A stretch of 64,000 bases of DNA from Lampris incognitus (Eukaryota > Chordata > Actinopteri > Lampriformes > Lampridae). Made by a program: the position numbers and the translations under genes. The stretch is from contig NC_079216.1 of assembly GCF_029633865.1 (NCBI RefSeq), forward strand, positions 62,068,915-62,132,914, read 5' to 3'. Of this stretch, positions 39,301-51,770 are shown piece by piece (within the stretch, counting starts at the first letter, position 1; each line of letters begins with the position of its first letter). The notes below the pieces were generated by a model. It was not told the DNA's origin, searched no databases, and saw only the letters and a list, made by a program, of their open reading frames with translations.

Positions 39301-42300
39301 AGAAATATGTAGATTGTACATGTTTTATAATGGGCCGCACTGAAAAGAAGTATCTTCTAATGTCTACCTTCTTAAGTACACTAAGTTAATCAAGCATTTC
39401 AATAACTTCTCTTAAGCAAATATGACTGCTTAGGTGTGCAACCACAGCAGGTTTTCATTATAGCTGAGTGTACTGTACAGGTGAAAACACATTCACGGTG
39501 GCTCACCCTTCCATGGCTAGTCTTCATGTGTGAAACATAAGTCTCTCGGTCAGGGAACCACTTGAGACACTCTCCACACGTCCAGCCCATGGGCTTTGTG
39601 CGAGGCTTGCCTCCTTGCTCCGCCTCCTTCCTAGGAACATCGGTGTGCTTGACTGGACTGTGAACCTTCAGTTGCTGAACGGTTGAGAGTGCATCTTGGT
39701 GCCGGGCTGCCCGATCTGTTGGTTTGCCATTTTTTTCAGCCTCTGTTCTGACGCTCCCACTATGCACACTCTGGTACAAACAAAAAAAACAAAAAAAACA
39801 GCAAATTACAGAAAGCAAATTATTACACATTAGAATCTGGATTTAAGGGAACATATATCTGAAATAATTTTTTAAAAAAAACATACAAGTTTACAGTAAA
39901 TTTCCAGCACAATGGAGCAGTGGCTCATTTACCAATATTCATTTTAAACTGATGTCACAAATCACAATTTCACCAAAAGGAAAAACGAGGCCAACCCTGA
40001 AGTGTTGTATTAACAACTGCTTCTGTAGAAATACTGTGGTGCACTCCGGACACTTGAACACACAAGTGGCACGCTTTTCAGCATTCTGATGGAAGTGCTG
40101 CAATATTAACTGCTTTTTCTTGAAGACTGTCTCACATGAACACTTAAAGATTAACCTGGAAGGGGAAAAAAGAAAAAGAAAACCCCCATTGGAAACAAAA
40201 ACAAAACAAGGCAATTACATACATAATTCATAATGTATTGCAAAAGGAACTGTGAAAAACAAACAAGGTTTTCCATTGTGGCCTAAAGAGAGGTGGACTT
40301 ACTGAGGGGATATTTTGGTAGCACTGTGTTTATTTTTCATGTGAGTTTCGCAGCAGTCAGAAGACTTGAAGGCAACTGGGCAGATGGAGCATTTATAGAA
40401 GACATCGCAGTGTTTTTCTTCAATGTGACTATTTTGACCATTAACTGACTTGAAAACCATATCACAGTGAAGACACCTAGAAAAGAAGGGAATTAAAAGA
40501 ATCTTTCTCTCCAAACCAATTTTATAGTAGGGCACTTAGGCCAACACTGAGGCCGCCTAATAAGGCCTTTGTCCTGTGTTCAGCATACTTACTTGTACCA
40601 AGCTTTGCGTGCATAATGAAGGCAGTTTTCCTTCACATGCTTCTGTATGTCGGCAGAGCGACTCAGGGCACCACACTCAGGGCAGCAGTACGGGGACTTG
40701 TGTGCATGGATGCGCTGGTGAGCCCGAAAGCTACACTTGTTGGGCAACAACATTGAGCACACCTTACATACCTAGGTATGATGAAACAAAGTAGCAGACA
40801 CAGTGAGTAAAAAAACAAACAAACAAAAAAAAAATCAAAAAGAGATTCTTAATATATTACGCTTTATTACAAAGCGTTCAACAAAATTTAGACTCACTAG
40901 TGCTTCTATATCCTCAGAGTGCCTCTGGTAATGGGCTGCAAGTGCCATGTAATCGGACAATTGCTTGTTACACTCCAGGCAACGAAGTCGGTGCCGAATG
41001 ACATTGTCTGGATACAGGGGCATAACAGGTTGGGTTTTCAGCGGGGATGATGATGAAGCGTATGAGTCCACATTGACAGATGACTCAGAGCTCGAGGGCG
41101 CAAACATTTGCTCCTCTGCAATGGGCTTCATAAAGAGCTGTGTACACTGCATAACCATCCCGTTGTTCTTATGTTCCCGTGCATGTGCCAACAAGGCACA
41201 CTTGTTAAAGAAGACCATTGTCTTTGCACAGTGGGTGCACGCTACCTCAATGTGAACACTCCTCCTGCCATAGTGGTACACAAGACTCCTCTCCACCCCA
41301 AAAGAGTCCCCACATTCGAGGCAACAGTATCCCCGTGGTGGAAGGTGGATGTTACTCTCGGGGGGTGGATTGAGGTTGGGCACGTAAGTAGGCACGGGGT
41401 TGGTATTGTTCAACAGTCTGTTTAGGGTTCCCGCTGCTGTGTTGGGGACAGGGGTGCGTGGACAAGGGTTGGCTGTCTTAACCTGATGCACCAATGGGAC
41501 AGAACTGTACACAATGGAGGAGGAGAGTGTCTGTTGGTTCTGCTGGTGGGTGGTGGACCGTGCAGTGACTGAAGCCGCAACACTGTGAGGGACCAGGTTT
41601 AGATTTGCTAAGTGCATTGCTTTGGGTAGGAAGTTTGTATTTGTTGCATGGCCTGTTTGGGATGATGATATTCTCTTCAGTTTCTGCCCTCGATGTGCAA
41701 CAGATCTTCTAACACCGCTTGTATTATGGAATATGGTTGAGGATTGCAGCATGTTAGGCCTCTTGGAGTGTCGCTGTAATTTGTGGTGTAAAATCTTTGA
41801 TGAAGATGTACTAACCGAAGTACCTTTGGCATGCATTTCAACAGTGCTATCACCAACTACGTTTTGAGACTGGTGGGGAGACATATTACAATAAGAATCC
41901 TCACTGATCATACTTTGGGATGGAGAGGACTCATAGGCAGACTGAACCTCATCTGTCTCTGAGTCAGGTAAAACACTGGTGACTGTGCGCTTGATCTGCC
42001 CAGATGTTGTTTTGATGGTCTTAATTCTTACTCTTGGTATGGCAGGGGGTGAGCAAGATGCCATGGCAGGGGATGCTTTTCCACTACTATCACTGCATAT
42101 GCTTACAGGACTGTCAGAGGGTTTCATTAACCGTTTTACAGCTTCAAGAGGGCTCCTGGGACTTCGTGGTGATATAGGTACCTTGGGACTAGCCTTTGTA
42201 CAGTCATTATGAACAGCTGATGACTGTTTGGGATTAGTTTGATCACTGGAATCCTTTCTAGCATTAAGAGCCACCAGCGCCTCTAGGCAAGAAGATAATT

Positions 42301-43168
42301 TACATGTCTCAGACTTGACAAATGGATGAGAGGCAGGAAGATCAGGCTTGGCTACTTTATGGCAGTTGCTCTCTGTAAAGTTCTGGGCATCATTTAGAGG
42401 GGGAAGTGTACTATTATGAGCATCTTCTTTGTCCCTCTGCTCACTGATATGAATTTCTGGCTTAAGGACCGGCTCCCCAGTCCTTATGTTATCTGTTTTA
42501 TTACATTCTGCTCTACTCCTCAGAATGTTATTGGAAATATTGTAGTCCTCAGGGCTATTGTCAAACATGCTGAGGGACAGGTTTCTTTGATTGTCTGACA
42601 TGGATGGTTCCACCACAACCGAGGCTTCGGGAAAGAAGGGTCTGTCTGAATTTGGACGGATATCATCTCTACTATATTGAGTGTCTTCAGATTCAGGACT
42701 GGAAATGGGGCTAAATTGCGAGAAAGATTGGGAAAAGATAGGTGCTCCTTTGGGTTTGTACTGAATGGGTGCTTTCACGAGTAGTTCTCGTGAGTCATCC
42801 CCATTCAGTGTGGACACTGAGGATTTGGAAAAGCCACTGTTAGTCTCAATGTTGCAGTCAGTGGAGGTCCCAGGTCCCCTGAATCCATTTTGCAGTGTTG
42901 TTCCTGTGTGTAGCCTGTCACCAAATCCTTCCAAAGACTCCTGGCGACTTGTGTTTTTCACAATAACACTGACAACAGGAACATCCGCTGAAGCAGCAGC
43001 TTGGTGAGCCAACAAGTTGTCATCCAGACACATCCCTGTGTGTTTCAGCTGACTGTCCGTGTCCTCGTGAGTCTCCTGGATGGGCTCTTTAGCATCCAAC
43101 CCTGTGGCATCTGGGATGTCAAATGCAGCCAGAAGATCATCGAAATCTGGGGTTTTCATGTCACCCAT
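36308..43168 (-). CDS. znf592: zinc finger protein 592, eight coding exons
   Basis: Coding exons: 40898-43168, 40593-40771, 40303-40476, 39996-40155, 39507-39770, 39183-39295, 36934-37075 and 36308-36808. Phases agree throughout and give 1267 residues, the length I recall for human ZNF592. The N terminus [20 protein letters not shown] is shared by ZNF592 and ZNF687. [21 protein letters not shown] and [18 protein letters not shown] point to ZNF592. C2H2 fingers appear as [102 protein letters not shown] and, last, [25 protein letters not shown]592 acts in the nucleus with ZMYND8/ZNF687 in a chromatin complex. A 5' UTR segment ends at an acceptor at 43187/43188, so the start codon is in exon 2 or later. 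Exon 4 uses a weak GTTGGC donor. Intron 6 (2.1 kb) is full of nested repeats. Confidence 0.96.
37650..38425 (-). mobile_element. SINE, near full length, split by a MITE
   Basis: In minus orientation: tail CCATCCATTCGTTATCC, body GGAGCCTATCCCAGCAGTCA, GGGGAACATGCAAACTCCAC, B box GGGGTTCGAACCCAGG, then after the insertion GTTAGGCGACCACACTAACC and the tRNA-like head to about 38425. This shows that the 3' body seen alone elsewhere belongs to the same SINE as the tRNA head. Confidence 0.85.
37925..38385. mobile_element. hAT-type MITE rich in GACTCG repeats
   Basis: 461 bp with ends CAGAGTTGTAGTACTCGAG and CGACTACAACACCG and a perfect 8-bp duplication TCTTGCTG (37917-37924 and 38386-38393) of SINE sequence. 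Both arms carry many GACTCGGACTTG-type hexamer repeats in opposite orientation. Confidence 0.92.
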
Positions 43169-43187
43169 ATTGGGACAGTTTCAAAAC

Positions 43188-44333
43188 CTGAGGAGAACAC
43201 GTCATTATTGATGATGAGCCACTCTATGTCCACCGTTGGTGGGCACTTTAGCCTTAGCTTGACATTATGACGACAGCAACCTATTCTTGTACCAACTGAC
43301 TACTATGCTAAGCACCTAACTAACTGCTGGCAGCGGGTATTAGCTTTCTTTGCCAACTTAAGCGAGCCCGAACTATTTGAGGCGACCGAGCACCAAAGTA
43401 AAAACCAGCCCATTCGTTTGTGTCGTACGCGCACAGCTTAGAATGGGGGAGACACTTTTCGAAATCTCAAACACTACGACCGACGACACCTTTTCTCCTC
43501 ACAACCGAACAGTCCTTGCGAGGCCTGCGTGCCAAGTTGTTTTGACGTTAGCTGCACATTAGCCACAGTTAGCTAGACCGTTGATGCCAACGCCGTTAGC
43601 TAGCTAGCCAGCCAGCTAGCTAGCTAGCTAGCCAAGGAGGCGATCGGAAAACCGCAATAGCTCGGGCAAGCCGGCGAACGCGTCGCGATCCGGTGCAACG
43701 TAAGCTCGCTTACCATCGGATCCGGCTAACGGCGGCGGCCCTGCGGAGCGCTTACACGCGGCGGGGCTCGGCTGACGGCTAGCCGGCTAGCGTTAGCCAC
43801 AGCGGGCAGCCGTTCACCGCTAACGCTAGCTAGATTAGCGAAGCCGCCGTCAACCTCAGTTGCGCTCTTCCTGCCCGCCGCCGCGGACCGTGAACACACC
43901 CTTCCTGCCGTAGGTCGTGCGCACGCGGGCCGCCGTGGCCGGTCTCGCTAGTCGTGTCGAGGCAGCAGCAGCAGCAGCGCGCGGCCAGGGGTCCACTCGT
44001 TGTCATTCTCGATGCCACGGCAGGCGGAGGCGTTATCCGGGTCGTTTGGTTCTGGTGGGGGGCACCGCGTTACTAGAACCCTCAGCGGTAACCAGATAGC
44101 GGCGGCAGCGCGCAGCCACGTGTGTGCCGGCGTCGCTAGTCCCGGACCCAAAATCCCACCCGTTTTCTGCTTTTGTGACAAAGGCTTTTCCACAACCCGT
44201 TCGTGCACAGCTTTGTGGTTTTGTGGTTTAGAAATCCCAACAGTTTGCGCCGAGCAGAAGCGGAGGCATGGGTCGCCCTGCAAGTAGGAGCGGGTCTAGC
44301 GATTCCGCCCTGCGCTTCTGAATAGCACATGCT
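43188..44333 (-). promoter_or_regulatory. znf592: znf592 upstream CpG-rich region
   Basis: From about 43580 to 44300 the DNA is CpG-rich with a run of GCTAGCTAGCTA repeats near 43597-43632. This suits a CpG-island promoter and untranslated first exon, spliced to the acceptor at 43187/43188. The exact first exon was not located. Short open stretches on both strands here look like composition effects. Confidence 0.55.
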
Positions 44334-44339
44334 TTAAAT

Positions 44340-45988
44340 GCACAAGTCATCAGAGATGTGTATGTATATATACACAAGTCATGTGAGATGTGTATGTATA
44401 TATACACGAGTCATCTGAGATGTGTATGTATATATACACGAGTCATCTGAGATGTGTATGTTCATATACACGAGTCATCTGAGATGTGTATGTATATATA
44501 CACAAGTCATGTGAGATGTGTATGTATATATACACGAGTCACCTGAGATGTGTATGTATATATACACAAGTCATCTGAGATATGTATGTTCATATACACG
44601 AGTCATCTGAGATGTGTATGTATATATACACAAGTTATCTGAGATGTGTATGTATATATACACAAGTCATGTGAGATGTGTATGTATATATACACGAGTC
44701 ACCTGAGATGTGTATGTATATATACACAAGTCATCTGAGATATGTATGTTCATATACACGAGTCATCTGAGATGTGTATGTATATATACACAAGTTATCT
44801 GAGATGTGTATGTATATATACACAAGTCATCTGAGATGTGTATGTATATATACACGAGTCATCTGAGATGTGTATGTATATATACACAAGTCATCTGAGA
44901 TATGTATGTATATACACACACAAGTCATCTGAGATGTGTATTTATATATGCACAAGTCATCTGAGATGTGTATGTATATATACAAGTCATTTGAGATGTG
45001 TATGTATATATACACAAGTCATCTGAGATGTGTATGTATATACACAAGTCATCGGAGATGTGTATGTATATATACACACAAGTCATCTGAGATTTGTATG
45101 TATATATACACAAGTCATCTGAGATATGTATGTTCATATACACAAGTCATCTGAGATATGTATGTATATATACACAAGTCATCTGAGATGTGTATGTATA
45201 TATACACAAGTTATTTGAGATGTGTATGTATATATACACAAGTCATCTGAGATGTGTATGTATATATACACACAAGTCATCTGAGATGTGTATGTATATA
45301 TGCACAAATCATCTGAGATGTGTATGTATATATACAAGTCATTTGAGATGTGTATGTATATATACACAAGTCATCTGAGATATGTATGTATATATACACG
45401 AGTCATCTGAGATGTGTATGTATATATACACAAGTCATCTGAGATATCTATGTATATATACACGAGTCATCTGAGATGTGTATGTATATATACACAAGTC
45501 ATCTGAGATGTGTATGTATATATACACAAGTCATCTGAGATATGTATGTATATATACACGAGTCATCTGAGATGTGTATGTATATATACACAAGTCATCT
45601 GAGATATGTATGTTCATATACACGACTCATCTGAGATATGTATGTATATATACACAAGTCATCTGAGATATGTATGTATATATATATACAAATCACCTGA
45701 GATGTGTATGTATATATATACAAGTCATCTGAGATGTGTATGTCTATATACACAAGCCATCTGAGATGTGTATGTATATATACACAAGTCATCTGAGATA
45801 TGTATGTATATATACACAAGTCATCTGAGATGTGTATGTATATATACACAAGTCATCTGAGATGTGTATGTATATATACAAGTCATCTGAGATATGTATG
45901 TATATATACAAGTCATCTGAGATATGTATGTATATATACACAAGTCATCTGAGATGTGTATGTATGTATACACAAGTCATCTGAGAAA
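44340..45988. repeat. 32-bp minisatellite, about 50 copies
   Basis: The unit is GTCATCTGAGATGTGTATGT followed by ATATATACACAA, a 32-bp period with small length changes (deletions of 2-4 in the TATATACA part). Each unit contains the self-complementary GTATATATAC. Variants (TTCATATAC, GTGAGATG, ACGAGTCA) recur in blocks, showing segmental duplications inside the array. Both strands stay open in short stretches, but these are repeat artefacts. Confidence 0.97.
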
Positions 45989-47080
45989 TCCATGAGAGCT
46001 TTTGGCACTGAAGCTATTTTTTTAGATGGTAAAGCAACCTCCGTCCAGATTTGACAGCCTGTCTTTCTTCAGTGCTTACTAATCAAATTTAGGCTTCCCC
46101 CTTTTTTCTTATACAGTGCATCTTAACTAGACTATCATTTGTTTATTTGTCATCCGATTAGACAAATGTACACCTCTGAAACCCAATACTTGTTCTCGTG
46201 AATAATATTAAATAATGATAATAATAACAATAATAATACAGATGGGGATTCTTTCTGTCTCTCTCAAACTTCGACAATGTGCAAAGGTGCTCTGCGCTCA
46301 GCCACACTCCAGCCCTATTTAAACACCGAGTTATTTGGGCGAATGAATCAAGAACACATGAAATGTTCGGGCCGTGGACACAGGTCTTGTGAATTTAATG
46401 TGACACAAAATGACTTAATATGTATCTAAGAGTCTGCAATGCCCCCTGAATAACCTGGCACAGATAGCCCCGGTTTAACGATAATGCTTTATCGTCCTCT
46501 ACCAGACAGACTGTGCCCCATTTGGGCTTTATGAGCCGTGGGCTTTCCGAGGCAGTCAACGGTTTTAATGGTCAGACATAAAACAGCAATGAGCTGAACA
46601 ACTAGTCGCCATTAGACGCACGCAGAAGTCCTCATTTCACACAAATCTGCGTCAACCACCCCACCTGCTGTTCCAAACCACAGATAAGAGATTTCGACAT
46701 ACCTACAATTATGTTTGTTTATGTAGCACATTTGACTTGACTTGACTACAAGGATGTTTGTCACAGGTGACGTTGTGCCAATAAAAACAGATTGTGTATC
46801 TCTGCGGGAAGAAGTTGTTTTGTTTATGGTCCAACAGGCTACATTGCTTCCGTTATATAACTGTTTTCCTTCTTATGCAAACCAACAAACAAAAAAAAGC
46901 CACACATTTGCCAAAGCACGTTTGAATGTGACCATAGGGTGTTTAATCACATTTCGATTCCAGGGTGTAAATCAATTATGCCCCATGAAACCAGCGGTGA
47001 AAAAGTTACAAGTCATGAACATGTTTTACGATGCTATCACCGTGTGTGTGTGCACAAACACACACACACACAACTCCGTT
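45989..47080. other. unassigned DNA between minisatellite and hammerhead repeats
   Basis: No feature is supported apart from a CA tract at 47058-47074. An open stretch at 46742-47086 has no recognised similarity. Confidence 0.4.
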
Positions 47081-47161
47081 AAATGAAACACTCAACGGTA
47101 GGGAAAGTGCTCAACAAATAAGGAGCAAAATAATCCAGTGATTCAAGTAAATTCTTTATGA

Positions 47162-47205
47162 GACAGCACAAGCCTGTTTCATGCCATAAGCAATCATCAG
47201 CTGTC
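47162..47205 (-). ncRNA. hammerhead-ribozyme-like motif 1 (decayed)
   Basis: Minus strand: stem I GACAG/CTGTC, core CTGATGA, stem II around TGC/GCA, then GAAA and a short stem III ACAGGCTTGT. The base at the cleavage position reads G, where hammerheads need A, C or U, so this copy is probably inactive. Confidence 0.6.
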
Positions 47206-47295
47206 AATAAAGCTACTTCATTGACAGCTGATGATTGCTCATGGCAATCATCTGTCAATCAATAAATCATCTGTCATCAATAAAGCTACTTTATT

Positions 47296-47336
47296 GACAG
47301 CTGATGATTGCTTATAGCATGAAATAGGCTTGTACT
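47296..47336 (+). ncRNA. hammerhead-ribozyme-like motif 2
   Basis: Plus strand: stem I GACAG/CTGTC (5 bp), core CTGATGA (47301-47307), stem II with TGC/GCA, GAAA (47321-47324), a very short stem III, and the cleavage context GTA. All invariant core bases are present. With motif 1 it forms a long inverted repeat over about 47140-47345. Confidence 0.65.
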
Positions 47337-47378
47337 GTCTGATAAAGAATTTACTTGACTGGATTTTATATATATACA

Positions 47379-47381
<3 letters not shown>

Positions 47382-47412
<31 letters not shown>
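47382..47412. repeat. CA microsatellite
   Basis: About 15 uninterrupted CA units following a TATATATA run. Confidence 0.9.
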
Positions 47413-47416
<4 letters not shown>

Positions 47417-47510
47417 CGGTTTTTTCCAGAAACCATCAATGGTGTTGATAAAAGTGCTCAGCGAATGAGGAGTGGAATATTTAGATGTAGGAAAAATAAC
47501 TAGTGCATTT

Positions 47511-47550
47511 CAGTACAAGCTTGTTTCATGCGTCACGCACTCATCAGCTG
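47511..47550 (-). ncRNA. hammerhead-ribozyme-like motif 3 (best copy)
   Basis: Minus strand: stem I CAG/CTG, core CTGATGA (complement of 47541-47547), stem II GTGCG/CGCAT (5 bp with one wobble), GAAA, stem III ACA/TGT with loop AGCT, then cleavage context GTA. Short stem III is typical of hammerheads in Penelope-like retroelements. Confidence 0.7.
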
Positions 47551-47558
47551 CCAATGGG

Positions 47559-47561
<3 letters not shown>

Positions 47562-47602
<41 letters not shown>
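47562..47602. repeat. AT microsatellite
   Basis: About 20 TA units directly after hammerhead motif 3. A similar run at about 48440-48468 precedes motif 4. Confidence 0.9.
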
Positions 47603-47604
<2 letters not shown>

Positions 47605-47605
<1 letters not shown>

Positions 47606-48130
47606 CAGGAATCAGGGACAGTTTATTGTCCTTTCATTCATGTACTTGCATACACAAAAGAAACAAAATGACATTTCTCCCAGGCCACAGCAGTGCAACA
47701 CAAAAGACAAAAACACACATCCAACATTTCCCAAAAACATACAAAAACAGAGAGAACAAAGAAAAAAAAAACCCATATACAGGTAACAACACAGTCCATT
47801 CAGTGCAACACAGTCCAAAATTTCCTCTGTCCAGAGAATGAGCTCCAGTCAGGATGACTGTCAGGACTGCCGGTCTGCATGGTCCAGGCATTAGCTTAGC
47901 CTGCCCTGCTTCCGCGTCCTGTCAGACCGCCCTTGGTGGTTCCTCTTCAGACGCAGCTCCGGGCAAGGCCGTGGTCCTGGGGTCCACCGGACGCAGCAGA
48001 CCAGGCTCCCTCAGCCGATCCAAGGCCAGCTCTCCCAGCCAGACACCTTCGACACACCTCCCCTGCACTCCACACGACGACACAAACGCAGACAAAAACT
48101 GCACCGTCAATGCCAGATAGTTAACAGATA
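47605..48130 (-). repeat. probable LINE 3' tail, minus orientation
   Basis: On the minus strand the sequence ends GACAATAAACTGTCCCTGAT after CCTGGGAGAAATGTCATTTTG. That is the type of 3' end carried by several fish LINEs (ATGTCATTT...GTATGCAAGTACATG...GACAATAAA). No reverse transcriptase motif was found upstream. Confidence 0.4.
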
Positions 48131-48182
48131 ATAAAAACAAATAATACAGTATAATAAAATAAAATAATAAAAATAGACAATG

Positions 48183-48252
48183 GATTTCCTCCTACAGTCC
48201 AAAGACATGTAGGTCAGGTGAATCGGCCGCACTAAATTGTCCCTAGGTATGA

Positions 48253-48285
<33 letters not shown>

Positions 48286-48428
48286 GGCCCTGTGTGACAG
48301 TCTGGCGGCCTGTCCAGGGTGTCTCCCCGCCTGCCGCCCAATGATTGCTGGGATAGGCTCCAGCATCCCTGCGACCCTGAGAGCAGGATAAGCGGTTCGG
48401 AAAATGGATGAAATGGATAATGGAGAAA
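48183..48428 (+). mobile_element. SINE 3' half with TG microsatellite
   Basis: Begins TTTCCTCCTACAGTCCAAAG, then ACATGTAGGTCAGGTGAATC, an internal GTGTGT run of about 28 bases, then TGGGATAGGCTCCAGCATCC and GAGAGCAGGATAAGCGGTTC, with a GGATGAAATGGAT tail. Confidence 0.85.
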
Positions 48429-48435
48429 ATAAACA

Positions 48436-48471
<36 letters not shown>

Positions 48472-48502
48472 ACACAGATACAGGACATTTTTTTAATGCA
48501 TT

Positions 48503-48544
48503 GCAGTACAGGCCTGTTTCGTGCGTTTTGCACTCATCATCTGC
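48503..48544 (-). ncRNA. hammerhead-ribozyme-like motif 4 (decayed)
   Basis: Minus strand: stem I GCAG/CTGC, stem II GTGC/GCAC, GAAA, stem III ACAGGCCTGT and GTA. The first core base, which should be C, reads A, so activity is doubtful. Confidence 0.55.
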
Positions 48545-48783
48545 TAATGTGGTTAAACAAAGAATCATACAGTTTACGTTGCCCAGCGTCACGCCCCTAA
48601 TTTCGGTTGGACAACAACCAATCAGATGGGGAAACATTCAAACTATAACAACCAGTTGGTTAGGTACTTATGATGCAAAGCAACCAACGGAGGGTTAGAA
48701 AACACTATATAACGGAGGGTTAGAAATATACAATGGAGGATTAGAAAACTATATATATATATATGTGTGTGGGTGTGTGTGTG

Positions 48784-50250
48784 TGTAGCGCCTCCAGTGC
48801 AAACTAGGGGTAGCAGTAAAGGTGCTAACATCTAACTAGGTTCGGTGAGGGGTTTGCCTTGACTAACTCACGAGAGGAGTTGATGTGGAGTTGAACAGTT
48901 GACAATTTCATTGCCTCACAACAGCAAAATATACACAATGCTGACTTTTACATAAAAGAATTGAAATAAAACAAAATACAGCTCTTTAAAGTAAATAAAA
49001 TAATAAACCAAAGAAAACCTCATTCAAATCACAACCCTCAATGAGTGTTAGCAGTCTGAGATGAAAGAAAATTTCAGTTCCTTGTCCTTAAGTGTATGTG
49101 TTGGTCCAAGAGTTCAGTTCCTGATCCGTGAGTGTATTGAATATACTTCAACGATGACTATTTCTACCCTGGTAGAGGAAATAGGCTAGTGTGTATGGGT
49201 TCTTATCTGATGTCTGGATGAATGATTCAGGCTTGTCAGACGTTTCCTGGGACAGATCCTACGGTAGGCCACCGCTTCTATGATCGTCCACAGTCTCACT
49301 GGGCTGGGCTCGCCATCACAGTCTTCCAAATTCTATCTGGTAGTTAAAAAAAAACAATCTACACAAATAGTGCAGAATAGTAAGTATTCCATTCTATATC
49401 TGTTTCTAACATGAGATCTCATTAACTTCTTTTCATTCAGAACATATTACAATATGCTTTCCAGTAACATGTATATGAATTGCAATATCGTTACTTAATC
49501 ACTACACATATATAATTCTGTTACACAAAATCAGTGCAATCACAGTGTAGCCTCAATACAAACCATTTAAGTGCGCTAACCACTTAAACCGAATGGCTTT
49601 AACATCAATAGGAGAGGTGCCACGCATCTTTAATGCTACACAATTCCCCAATGCTTCACTGACTAAGCTAGCGCTTGGCACTAGCTAACTACTGGCGTGA
49701 GCTATCTTCTAGAACATTCAACATGACACAATGATACAGTGCGCACCAAAGTGAGTTTTAAATATTAACATTCTCATAACTATGATACAATATGTACCAA
49801 AGTACAGGCTATTCAAACATTAGACATTCTTATAACCCCGACTGGTTTTATGAAGAGTATCTTAACAGCTATATGATCCAGCGTTATCTTTTCCCTTCAG
49901 TGGTTAGCAATAAGCTAGCACAAAAACGTGCTTTACTCATCAGGAGTTCCAAATACTTAAAACTCGACAGACCTTCGTCTCGTAAGCTCACAGATGAGAT
50001 TCTGATCATACATAACACTTTTCAGAATCAAAAAATGTCAATACTTTCTGAGGCTATGTATAATGAAATTCAGTTGCCAGTTCAAGAGCACAATTTCCAG
50101 GAAGATCAAAAAAAGAAAAGAAAAAAGATGACGACTGCGTGTAGCAGTCTCTACCCTAGCGAGTTGCATAGTGCGCCCCCTAAGGAGCGGCATGTCACTA
50201 CACCTCTAAATCAATGACTATTAGTAGTCCTATATGTCATATGGGTTACA
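48784..50250 (-). repeat. 3' LTR of the gypsy-type element
   Basis: About 1467 bp, beginning TGTAACCCATATGAC and ending GGAGGCGCTACA on the minus strand (TG...CA). It directly follows a purine-rich tract. Its first 900 bp counted from the left match 62757-63672. Confidence 0.9.
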
Positions 50251-51770
50251 CCCTCCCCCCTTGACTCTGCATGAGCCCCTTCATGTGCTGATCTATTGCC
50301 AGTCTAAAAGACTAAACAGGGGAAGCCTTATAGTCAATAATGGTGTCAAGCGCTACATTAAAGCTTTCTAAGAGACTGTGCAAAGGAGATTAAGGGTTTC
50401 CCCAACTGGGGATAGTGAAAACGGCTGGATAGCTGTCATGACCTCTCAGATTTACATGTAGCGTCATTTGTTTCTTCATGTGCCACATCTTCAATTTCCT
50501 TTCCTTTATTAGTCGTCTCACGGGTTGGTTCAAGTCAGTATTTTGCTGAACTTCCTCAACAGCTTTGTCATCTTCAGGATCCTCCAGATTAACAGGAGAT
50601 GCGTCATATTCATCAACAGCAATGGCTGGAATTTCAATTGTCATGTCCGGTGAAGTTGTATCCTCTCCAGTAGGGGATTGCTCATAACCTAGTCTCTGGC
50701 GTCTGTCCTTCAATCATCTCAGGGGGTGTCTCAACAGGTTCAGCTGGCATCACAGAATGACCAACATGAGATTCGTCCTGAGGATGGGAGGTCATTGGCA
50801 GGGCTGGTGAGCATTTACCATCCGCCGCTTGCATTACAGTGGGTTGCTGTGTCCTTGGAATTTCATCCACATGAACGAATCTTCCCTCAGGAAGGACAGA
50901 CAGCTGGGTTGGAAAGAAAGGTGAGTCATCCTCAGACTCAGAGTGCTCCTCTAAAGGCTGAGGTGGCCCACGCCTGGTTCTTGGCCTGCGGGCCTTTGGC
51001 TCATCCTGTTCGACTTCCTCTGCTCCAGATAAGTCACCACAAGGGAGTAAGAGGTCCCTATGTAAGGTTCGGATAGGACCATCTCTATGTATGGGCTGTA
51101 CTTTGTACACAGGTAGGTCTCCCATCTTTTCCAGAACTTTGTACATGGTGGATTCCCACTTATCCACAAGCTTGTATTTGTTTTGCAACCACATATTTCT
51201 TACCAACACTTGATCACCTTACTCTAGTGTTGCCTCTCTTACTGCCTTGTCAAAGCGGCGTTTGTTTCATTCAGCAACCTTTTGCAAATTCTTGCGAGCA
51301 ATCTGGTAACTCTCCTCGAGCTATGCTTTCAGGTTTCTCACATAGTGGAAGTAGGATTTAGGTGCACCATCTTTAACAGGCAAGCAAAACGCAATGTCCA
51401 CTGGTAACCTAGGCTGACGCCCAAACATTAACTCACATGGACTGAACCCGGTGACCTGATTCTTGGTGCAGTTTTAAGCATGGGTTAATGGCTTTACGTA
51501 GTCACGCCAGTGACTTTTCTTCTTGTCGCTCAAGGTTCCTACCATGCCAAGAAGTGTCCGATTGAACCGTTCAACTGGATTTCCCCGTGGGTGATAGGGA
51601 CTAGTGCGCACTTTGGTGATACCCGCTAGAGCGCAGAGCTCCTTAATGAGTTGAGACTCAAAGTCCCTGCCTTGATCACTAAGTAGATGTTCTGGAAAGC
51701 CGTAATGCACTAAATACTGCTCCCAAAGGCACTTCGCAACTGTTGTAGCCTTCTGATCTTTGGTGGGTAT

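Noticed and set aside
44827-45849. Repeated YIYTSHLR-type proteins on both strands
   Set aside because: They are translations of the 32-bp minisatellite and have no independent support.
47220-47345. Inverted repeat at 47140-47345 as a CRISPR-like or attachment structure
   Set aside because: The arms are two hammerhead-type repeats in opposite orientation. There is no spacer regularity, and the window is clearly vertebrate.
49792-50217. 141-codon plus-strand frame as a gene
   Set aside because: It lies inside the LTR of the gypsy-type element, antisense to it, with no recognised similarity.
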